DNA of 18,925 nt from an uncultured bacterium (lineage in GTDB: Bacteria; Patescibacteriota; Patescibacteriia; Patescibacteriales; UBA12465), in the NCBI GenBank assembly GCA_937983635.1, contig CALJZR010000011.1, positions 1 to 18,925 on the forward strand, in the 5' to 3' direction. Positions 13,153 through 18,925 of the stretch are shown here, piece after piece (position 1 is the stretch's first letter; every line of letters begins with the position of its first letter). Made by a program: the position numbers and the translations under genes. The notes beneath the pieces were generated by a model, which saw nothing but the letters and a program-made list of their open reading frames with translations, was not told the origin of the DNA and searched no databases.

Positions 13153-14073
13153 ATGATTAACTACTATCAACGCAGCATCAAAGATGCTCAAATAAAAGAC
13201 CTGAAAGACTACCAAGTGGGCAGTCTGATTTTAGTAAGTAGTCCCAGTGAAAAAGAATTAGACTCGCTAGCGGAAAAATTTAAATTAGAAAGAGATTTAC
13301 TCTCTGATGCCCTTGATCCCTACGAGGTGCCGCGCATGGAAGTTGAGAAGAATGCAATTTATGCTTTTGCCCGCATTCCCAGTGAAGACGGTCGCCGTAC
13401 TTCCACCCTACCGCTACTACTAATTGTAGGCGATGGTTTTTTAATGTTAGTTGCTCAAAAAGACTTAGACTTTCTTTTTAAAGACTTGCGTCGTAGACCC
13501 GACTTTTTTACCACACAACGCACTAAATGCTTCTTGCAGATATTTGGAGAGATTCAAGCCGACTATCACCACATGCTCACCAAGATTAATAAAAAGATTA
13601 ACTACTTTTCTCTGAACATGGATAAGATTAATGACAAAGATATCGCCAACTTTGTTAACTTTGAAATTATCCTAAATGAATTTTTGAGCGCCCTTTTACC
13701 AATCAGACATATTCTTAGTAATACCTCCAGCGGGAAGACGCTTAGTTTCTATCACGATGACGAAGAAATTTTAGAAGATTTGCGCTTGCACAATGACCAG
13801 CTAGTTGAACGCTGTAAAAGTAATCTCACTAACTCTACCAACCTGCGCCAAGCCTATGAAGTAATCTCTACTAACCGCTTAAATCGTACGATGAAACTGC
13901 TAACGGCGATGACAGTCGTATTAGCCCTACCAACGATGGTTACCAGCTTCTATGGTATGAATGTCAGCTTACCCTTTGCCGGCTCACCTCAAGTCTTCTG
14001 GGGCATCCTGGGGCTAATCTTATTCCTAGTAGGTCTACTACTTATGGCTTTCCGGGGGAGAAAGCTACTTTAA
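13153..14073 (+). CDS. corA: CorA-family magnesium/divalent cation transporter
   Basis: A 306-residue CorA-type channel, which as a pentamer lets Mg2+ (in some members Co2+, Ni2+ or Zn2+) into the cell. The family signature YGMN is at 267-270, at the end of the first membrane helix (about 248-267) and just before the second (281-300). The large N-terminal cytosolic domain precedes a long charged helix region (about 205-248) that forms the stalk. The C-terminus RGRKLL is short and basic, as expected. Length is normal (about 310-350). AGGGA (13139-13143) nine bases before the ATG is a reasonable ribosome site. The post-GMN residues are VSLPF, not the common GMN-MPE, so ion preference may differ. 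Confidence 0.9.
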   Translation: MINYYQRSIKDAQIKDLKDYQVGSLILVSSPSEKELDSLAEKFKLERDLLSDALDPYEVPRMEVEKNAIYAFARIPSEDGRRTSTLPLLLIVGDGFLMLVAQKDLDFLFKDLRRRPDFFTTQRTKCFLQIFGEIQADYHHMLTKINKKINYFSLNMDKINDKDIANFVNFEIILNEFLSALLPIRHILSNTSSGKTLSFYHDDEEILEDLRLHNDQLVERCKSNLTNSTNLRQAYEVISTNRLNRTMKLLTAMTVVLALPTMVTSFYGMNVSLPFAGSPQVFWGILGLILFLVGLLLMAFRGRKLL

Positions 14074-14086
14074 TTGATAATCATAG

Positions 14087-14113
14087 AAAACAGGGCCTTG
14101 GGACTCTGTTTTT
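14087..14113 (+). terminator. Rho-independent terminator after corA
   Basis: AAAACAG (14087-14093) pairs with CTGTTTT (14106-14112) around a 12-base loop, followed by one more T. It starts 13 bases after the stop. Confidence 0.7.
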
Positions 14114-14117
14114 ATAT

Positions 14118-14146
14118 TTGACTTATCTATTATTTTATGTTAATAA
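14118..14146 (+). promoter_or_regulatory. Candidate promoter for the 84-residue protein
   Basis: TTGACT (14118-14123) and TAATAA (14141-14146) are 17 bases apart, with TGt before the -10. The ATG at 14173 is 26 bases on. Confidence 0.5.
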
Positions 14147-14172
14147 ATCCCTAGTACCTAAATATACTTATC

Positions 14173-14427
14173 ATGAGAAAAAGAAGAAATAAGATTAAGA
14201 TTATCGGCTTCATCGAGAAGATGGAGGTAAAGAGATTTTTTATCACCTTGCTCTTCCGGACTATGAACGGCCATTACTTTGAGCTTAAAATAAAGCAAAA
14301 AAAGGGCAGCCTACGTGACATCCATCAAGAAATCGGTAAAATCATTGCCCAAAAGCAAAAAATCCGTTTCGACGGGCATTACATTGTACCAATACCGGGG
14401 CCAATCAGAAGGGGAATGATGGCTTAA
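14173..14427 (+). CDS. Unknown 84-residue basic protein
   Basis: A small soluble protein that I do not recognise. It starts with a strongly basic tail (MRKRRNKIK), then a strand-rich section (IIGFIEK, FFITLLF, YFELKIKQ), a charged helix around 46-63, and a C-terminal PIPGPIRRGMMA. Its basic charge and beta-strand-first pattern would suit an RNA- or DNA-binding fold, but no motif proves it. A promoter candidate 26 bases upstream and a strong terminator 20 bases downstream support a genuine single-gene unit. Confidence 0.6.
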   Translation: MRKRRNKIKIIGFIEKMEVKRFFITLLFRTMNGHYFELKIKQKKGSLRDIHQEIGKIIAQKQKIRFDGHYIVPIPGPIRRGMMA

Positions 14428-14446
14428 ATTTAAAGACAGCAGACAG

Positions 14447-14476
14447 AAAAACCAGTCAGCAACGGCTGGTTTTTTT
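14447..14476 (+). terminator. Rho-independent terminator before uvrB
   Basis: AAAAACCAGTC (14447-14457) pairs with GGCTGGTTTTT (14464-14474), one T-G pair included, around loop AGCAAC, with a T-run to 14476. Confidence 0.9.
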
Positions 14477-14486
14477 CTTACTTTTA

Positions 14487-14495
14487 TGCTACAAT
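14487..14495 (+). promoter_or_regulatory. Extended -10 promoter for uvrB
   Basis: TGCTACAAT carries the TGn extension and a good -10 (TACAAT, 14490-14495). No clear -35 is present, since that position falls in the preceding terminator. I see no LexA-type box. The start would be near 14502. Confidence 0.5.
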
Positions 14496-14501
14496 CAGCA
14501 A

Positions 14502-14540
14502 AGATTAATTAAAAATTAATTAACAATTAATCTATTTTTT
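14502..14540 (+). promoter_or_regulatory. Inverted repeat and T-run in the uvrB leader
   Basis: AGATTAATT (14502-14510) and AATTAATCT (14525-14533) form a perfect 9-bp inverted repeat at the predicted transcription start, followed by A and a 6-T run. It might be an operator or a weak attenuator; the stem is nearly all A-T and could be chance. Confidence 0.3.
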
Positions 14541-14590
14541 ATTTTAATTTTAAGTAAATATCAGGAGATTAAATCTACACTTTTTAGTTT

Positions 14591-16534
14591 ATGCCCGGCA
14601 TCTTTCAACTCCAATCTGAATTCGAGCCAGCCGGTGATCAGGCTCAGGCTATCAAAAAACTGCTTCAAGGCTTGGAGCAGGGTTTGTCATATCAAACCCT
14701 CTTAGGAGTTACCGGTTCGGGTAAAACTTTTACCGCCGCTAATTTAATTGCTGCTTACAATAAACCGGCTTTAGTAATTGCCCCTAATAAAGCTTTAGCG
14801 GCTCAGCTTTATCGCGAATATAAAAACTTCTTTCCCAATAACGCTGTCCACTACTTTGTCTCTTACTATGACTACTACCAACCAGAGGCCTATCTGCCCA
14901 TCACCGATACCTACATTGATAAAGAAGCGATGATTAATGAAGAGATGGACAGACTCCGCCACGGCGCTACTTCCGCCCTCTTGAGTCGGCCTGATGTTAT
15001 TATTGTTGCCTCCGTTTCTTGTATCTACAACCTCGGTGTGCCTTTAAATTATTTAGAGGCCTCGCTCTATTTAGAAAAAGGGAAGACTATTACCCGAGCA
15101 GATTTAATTAGACAACTGGTGGGTATGCAGTTTGAAAGAGTAAACGGGGAAGTAAAGCGCGGACAATTTCGCGTTCGTGGCGATGCTTTTGAAATCCGAC
15201 CAATGTCAGAAAATGTTGTCTATCGCGTGGACTTAGAGGAACAGGCAATAAAAGATTTATGTATTATTGATAACACTAGTAAAAATATTATTGATAATCT
15301 AGAGGAGATGGTAATCTTTCCACCCAAGCATTTCATCTCTACCCAACCTCAGATTGAACAGGCTTTAAAGAACATTCAAGAAGAGCTACAAGATCGCTTA
15401 GCCTATTTTAAAGCTAATGACTTATATTTAGAAGCGGAGAGATTAGAGCGGCGCACCCGTTACGACTTAGAGATGCTCCATACCCTCGGCTACTGCCACG
15501 GCATTGAAAACTATTCCCGCCAATTATCAGGGAAGTTAGCCGGGGAAACGCCAGATGCCCTCTTAAGCTATTTCCCCTGGAAAGACGGCAAGCCCGATTT
15601 TCTCACCATCATTGATGAGTCCCATATCACTATTCCGCAAATTAGAGGAATGTATAACGGCGACCGTTCGCGTAAAGATACTTTAGTTAAATACGGTTGG
15701 CGCCTGCCTAGTGCTTTAGATAACCGCCCCTTGAAATTTGCGGAATTCCAAAAACGCGTCGGTCCGGTAATTTTTACCACCGCCACCCCCGGCGACTATG
15801 AGAAAGAAAATTCTCAGCAAATAGCCGAGCAAATTATCCGGCCCACCGGCCTAGTTGATCCGGAGATAGAAATAAGGCCAGTATTTAATAAAGCTGAGAA
15901 CTACAGCCAAATCAATGATATTATATTAGAAGCAGAACGCTTGGCTGCTAAGAATGAACGTGTAATTATTAACACTCTGACCAAAAAACAAGCGGAAGAT
16001 TTGAGCACCTTTCTTAATCAAAAAGGCCTAAAAGCTAACTATCTTCACTCCGATATAAAAACCTTTGAACGCACAGATATCCTTAAAGCTTTCCGGGAAG
16101 GCGCCTTTGATGTCCTTATCGGCGTTAATCTCTTGCGTGAAGGCTTAGATTTACCGGAAGTAACACTGGTAGCTATTTTGGATGCTGACCGCGAAGGCTT
16201 CCTGCGGAGTGAAACCTCGCTGATGCAGACGATGGGCCGAGCCGCTCGTAATGTTTCCGGTAAAATTATCCTCTACGCCGACAAAGAAACCGATGCCATG
16301 AAAAGAGCAATAGCGGAATCCCGCCGCCGCCGCGAAAAACAACTAGCCTATAATCAAAAACACCATGTTACTCCGAAGACGGTAATTAAAAAAATTGAAA
16401 GTCTGCTCGGTTTAGAAGAAGAAAGGGAGGAAATAGAGGGGAGACGGCAAGAAAAAGAAAAAGCTAAAAAACAAAAATATGGAAAACGAAAAACAGCGGC
16501 CACTCGTCGGGGTGGGCGTGATGGTAAAAAATAA
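14591..16534 (+). CDS. uvrB: UvrB, excinuclease ABC subunit B (no UVR domain)
   Basis: A 647-residue UvrB, the DNA helicase-like subunit that verifies lesions handed over by UvrA and recruits UvrC. Walker A is GVTGSGKT (39-46), the damage-probing beta-hairpin is YYDYYQPEAYLP (92-103), the DEAD-like box is IDESH (341-345), and helicase motifs V and VI are GVNLLREGLDLPEV (511-524) and QTMGRAARN (546-554). After HHVTPKTVIKKI the protein ends in a basic tail (KKQKYGKRK...RDGKK) without the C-terminal UVR helical hairpin that binds UvrC in standard UvrB. The ATG is preceded in frame by a stop at 14585, so it is the earliest start; AGGAG at 14563-14567 is 23 bases away, too far to serve it well. 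Confidence 0.96.
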   Translation: MPGIFQLQSEFEPAGDQAQAIKKLLQGLEQGLSYQTLLGVTGSGKTFTAANLIAAYNKPALVIAPNKALAAQLYREYKNFFPNNAVHYFVSYYDYYQPEAYLPITDTYIDKEAMINEEMDRLRHGATSALLSRPDVIIVASVSCIYNLGVPLNYLEASLYLEKGKTITRADLIRQLVGMQFERVNGEVKRGQFRVRGDAFEIRPMSENVVYRVDLEEQAIKDLCIIDNTSKNIIDNLEEMVIFPPKHFISTQPQIEQALKNIQEELQDRLAYFKANDLYLEAERLERRTRYDLEMLHTLGYCHGIENYSRQLSGKLAGETPDALLSYFPWKDGKPDFLTIIDESHITIPQIRGMYNGDRSRKDTLVKYGWRLPSALDNRPLKFAEFQKRVGPVIFTTATPGDYEKENSQQIAEQIIRPTGLVDPEIEIRPVFNKAENYSQINDIILEAERLAAKNERVIINTLTKKQAEDLSTFLNQKGLKANYLHSDIKTFERTDILKAFREGAFDVLIGVNLLREGLDLPEVTLVAILDADREGFLRSETSLMQTMGRAARNVSGKIILYADKETDAMKRAIAESRRRREKQLAYNQKHHVTPKTVIKKIESLLGLEEEREEIEGRRQEKEKAKKQKYGKRKTAATRRGGRDGKK

Positions 16535-16913
16535 AAATGGTGAAATTCTTTTAGGCTTACGTAAATCTCCTTATGGCGAAGGTACTTGGAGTTTCCCAGG
16601 CGGACATTTAGAGTTTGGGGAAACAATGGCCCAAGCGGCTATCCGCGAAACTAAAGAAGAGACGGGTCTAGAAGCATCCGAATTAGAACTAGTCTCCCTG
16701 GCTGACGAAATGGGCAGTCTAGATAAAGGCAAACATTATGTTAATGTCGGCTTTCTAGCTCACCTTGTCTCCGGCGAACCGATGATAACTGAGCCGGAAA
16801 AATGGGAAAAATGGGAATGGTTTGACTTGAATAATTTACCGGAGCCAATTTTTGAAGCCACCGGCTTAATGATTAAACGTTATTTAGCCGATGTTACTTA
16901 TGGGGATTTATAA
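16479..16913 (+). CDS. Nudix hydrolase overlapping the end of uvrB
   Basis: A 144-residue Nudix hydrolase of the NUDT15/MTH2-like group, probably acting on nucleoside triphosphates. The Nudix box G42-L64 is intact: G42, E48, R56, E57, E60, E61 and G63 all in place. The preceding GTWSFPGGHLEFGE is typical, as is EPEKWEKWEWFDLNNLP near the end. The ATG at 16479 puts the first 56 bases inside uvrB in another frame. The overlap seems real because the first strand RPLVGVGVMV (7-16), conserved in this group, is encoded there. The stop lies 17 bases before uvrA. Its place between uvrB and uvrA suggests co-expression with DNA repair, for instance clean-up of damaged nucleotides; that role is inferred. 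Confidence 0.92.
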   Translation: MENEKQRPLVGVGVMVKNKNGEILLGLRKSPYGEGTWSFPGGHLEFGETMAQAAIRETKEETGLEASELELVSLADEMGSLDKGKHYVNVGFLAHLVSGEPMITEPEKWEKWEWFDLNNLPEPIFEATGLMIKRYLADVTYGDL

Positions 16914-16930
16914 TGATTAATAGTAATTAA

Positions 16931-18925
16931 ATGCAAGATAAAATAATCATCCGCGGAGCGCGGATGCACAATTTAAAAAATATCAACCTGGAAATACCGC
17001 ACAATAGTCTTTCGGTTATTACCGGTGTTTCTGGTTCGGGTAAATCATCGCTGGCTTTTGATACAATTTTTGCGGAAGGACAGAGACAATATGTGGAATC
17101 GCTTTCGCCCTATATGCGCCAATTCTTGGGCCAGAAAAAACCGGCGGATGTTGATGAAATTTTAGGCTTAGCCCCGGCTATTTCTATTGATCAAAAAGCT
17201 TTATCCCACAACCCGCGCTCTACCGTCGGCACCCTCACCGAAATTCACGACTATCTGCGCGTACTCTACGCCCGCGTCGGTGAAGTTTTTTGCCCTCATT
17301 GCGGCATCAAAATTGAAAAGCTTACCCTGGAAGAAATGATTGATATTATTATCTCCCGCGGCAAAGAATATCAAGAAGAATATGCGGTAATTTTAAGTCC
17401 GGTGGTACGTGACCGCAAAGGTGAATATTATCAATTACTCTATGACTACCTTAAACTCGGTTATGCTGAAGCCAGAGTCGACGGGGAAGATAAGAATCTG
17501 CGCGAAACTATTAAACTAAACGCCAAGACTAAACATAACATCGATATCGTCATTGATAAAGTCATGCTTAGTGATGAAGGCCGTCTCTTTGAGGCGGTGG
17601 AAAATGCTCTTCAATATAGCCAAGGTTTAGTGATTGTTAAATTTCAAAAACAAGAATTTCTGCTTTCTTCTAATTGGACCTGTCCCAATGACAGTTTTTC
17701 TTTTCCGGAAGTAGAGCCACGCCTCTTTTCCTTCAATTCGCCCCACGGTGCTTGCCCGCAATGTTCCGGCTTAGGTAAAATCGGTTTTTCGGCCGATAAA
17801 CTTTGTCCGGAATGTCAGGGTCAGCGTCTCCGTCCCGAGTCGCTGTCGGTAAAAGTCAACGGCAAAAATATCGCCGCTGCCAGCCGCTTAAGTATTGATA
17901 AAGCCTATGATTTCTTCTGGAAATATTACCAGAAGATGAATAAGAGACAGCTGACAATCGCTGACAACGTTATGGGCCAGATTCTCAACCGCTTAGAGTT
18001 TTTAAATAAAGTCGGCTTAAACTATCTGTCTCTCGATCGGGAGGCGGAAAGTCTCTCCGGTGGAGAGGCCCAGCGCATCCGCCTGTCTTCCCAGATTGGC
18101 TCCCAGTTATCGCGCACCCTCTATGTTTTAGATGAACCAACAATCGGTTTGCATGAACGCGATACCGAGCGCTTAATTAAAACTTTAGAAACTCTGCGCG
18201 ATAAAAATAATACCGTTATTATTGTTGAGCATGATGAGCGTACTATTCTTGCCTCAGATTATTTAGTTGATCTCGGTCCCTTGGCTGGCGTTCATGGCGG
18301 CCAGATTGAAGCCATGGGGGAAACCGCTAAACTCTTGGCGGCGGAACAGAAGAAACCAGGCAGTCAATCGCTCACCATGCAATATTTGGCCGGACACAAA
18401 GAAATTGCCATCCCCGAAAAACGCCGCAGCCAAAACCACGGCAGTCTCAAAATTATTGGCGCGAAAGTAAATAATTTAAAAAATCTTAAAGCCGAAATAC
18501 CGCTTGGCCGCTTAGTCGGTATCAGTGGCGTTTCCGGTTCCGGAAAATCCTCCTTACTCTACGACGTTCTCTATAAGAATCTGTCTTATATTAAGAATAA
18601 TCCTGGTAAAAAAAATAAGCTCAGTGGACTCGATGAGCTTAAAGGAGCAGAATATGTTAATAAAATTGTGGTGATTGATCAGTCGCCGATTGGCCGGACT
18701 CCGCGTTCTAACCCTGCCACTTACACCGGCATCTTCACGCCCATCCGTGATTTCTTTGCCGCTTTGCCTGAAGCGAAGGAAAGAGCATATTCCATCTCCC
18801 GCTTCTCCTTTAATCGACCGGGAGGGCGCTGTGAAGCTTGCGAGGGGGCTGGTTCAAACTTAATTGAAATGCATTTCTTGCCCGCAGTTTTAGTGGAGTG
18901 CGAAGTTTGTCGCGGTCGTCGTTTT
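16931..18925 (+). CDS. uvrA: UvrA, excinuclease ABC subunit A (3' partial)
   Basis: The first 665 residues of UvrA, the dimeric ABC ATPase that finds DNA damage and loads UvrB; the frame is open to the window end. Walker A of the first domain is GVSGSGKS (32-39), followed by the UvrB-binding module (about 121-254). The ABC signature LSGGEAQR (375-382) and Walker B LYVLDEP (397-403) follow. The second Walker A is at 533-540 and the third zinc module at C634/C637/C657/C660. Two oddities: the second zinc module is C275xxC278-x13-C292xxC295, so the roughly 100-residue insertion usual between these pairs is missing, and CPND (251-254) replaces the usual CPxC. UvrB-binding sequences such as EPRLFSFN are kept, so this is not a UvrA2 paralogue. 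Confidence 0.95.
   Translation, partial: MQDKIIIRGARMHNLKNINLEIPHNSLSVITGVSGSGKSSLAFDTIFAEGQRQYVESLSPYMRQFLGQKKPADVDEILGLAPAISIDQKALSHNPRSTVGTLTEIHDYLRVLYARVGEVFCPHCGIKIEKLTLEEMIDIIISRGKEYQEEYAVILSPVVRDRKGEYYQLLYDYLKLGYAEARVDGEDKNLRETIKLNAKTKHNIDIVIDKVMLSDEGRLFEAVENALQYSQGLVIVKFQKQEFLLSSNWTCPNDSFSFPEVEPRLFSFNSPHGACPQCSGLGKIGFSADKLCPECQGQRLRPESLSVKVNGKNIAAASRLSIDKAYDFFWKYYQKMNKRQLTIADNVMGQILNRLEFLNKVGLNYLSLDREAESLSGGEAQRIRLSSQIGSQLSRTLYVLDEPTIGLHERDTERLIKTLETLRDKNNTVIIVEHDERTILASDYLVDLGPLAGVHGGQIEAMGETAKLLAAEQKKPGSQSLTMQYLAGHKEIAIPEKRRSQNHGSLKIIGAKVNNLKNLKAEIPLGRLVGISGVSGSGKSSLLYDVLYKNLSYIKNNPGKKNKLSGLDELKGAEYVNKIVVIDQSPIGRTPRSNPATYTGIFTPIRDFFAALPEAKERAYSISRFSFNRPGGRCEACEGAGSNLIEMHFLPAVLVECEVCRGRRF

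Noticed and set aside
14501..14560. AT-rich repeats before uvrB as a replication origin
   Set aside because: There are no DnaA boxes or dnaA/dnaN neighbours; the stretch is short and fits a leader.
14591..16534. A frameshift hiding the UvrB UVR domain
   Set aside because: Downstream of the UvrB stop the only open frame encodes an intact Nudix protein; no UVR-like sequence appears in any + frame up to uvrA.
1..18925. tRNA genes, CRISPR arrays, insertion sequences or prophage genes
   Set aside because: I saw no cloverleaf, evenly spaced repeats, transposase or integrase, or phage-like genes on either strand.
1..18925. UGA recoded as glycine, as in some CPR lineages
   Set aside because: TGA ends two genes at natural positions (3411-3413 and 4604-4606) and does not interrupt the conserved genes.

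Overview
This is a low-GC bacterial window in which every recognisable protein gene lies on the + strand. Genes are short and tightly packed, and no stretch of 300 bases lacks a gene. Many starts have no good Shine-Dalgarno site. TGA is used as a normal stop, for example at 3411-3413 and 4604-4606. The gene mix (fermentative lactate dehydrogenase, reduced UvrA/UvrB, many small orphan proteins, charged coiled-coil orphan) fits a small-genome fermentative bacterium. A Patescibacteria/CPR (Parcubacteria-like) origin is my inference, not something the sequence proves.

Layout. 1-543: the end of an unknown gene and a DUF1801 protein. 708-1292: an orphan with an HExxH motif, preceded by a promoter-like site and a long leader hairpin, and closed by a terminator. 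1415-3595: an operon-like run of a 2-hydroxyacid dehydrogenase, a DUF5672 glycosyltransferase-like protein and two tiny membrane proteins. 3594-3741: a GC-rich, structured stretch whose terminator points to the - strand, the best candidate here for an undescribed element. 3847-5766: Nudix hydrolase, unknown protein, alpha/beta hydrolase, unknown protein. 5888-6010: a 40-residue basic protein. 6195-8519: a 774-residue charged, coiled-coil-rich orphan with its own promoter and terminator. 8625-10227: GNAT acetyltransferase and a divergent PRPP-synthetase-like protein. 10343-11883: AlaE-type alanine exporter and L-lactate dehydrogenase. 11964-14427: membrane-anchored transglycosylase-like protein, CorA transporter and a small basic protein, each with its own promoter candidate. 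14591-18925: uvrB, a Nudix gene overlapping its end, and uvrA, which runs off the window.

Functional themes. L-lactate dehydrogenase regenerates NAD from pyruvate, as expected of a fermenter. AlaE exports alanine and CorA moves divalent cations. The last three genes form a DNA-repair cluster: UvrA and UvrB recognise and verify lesions, and the Nudix enzyme between them may clean damaged or unwanted nucleotides. Both Uvr proteins look trimmed: UvrB stops before the UVR domain, and UvrA lacks the usual insertion between the two halves of its second zinc module.
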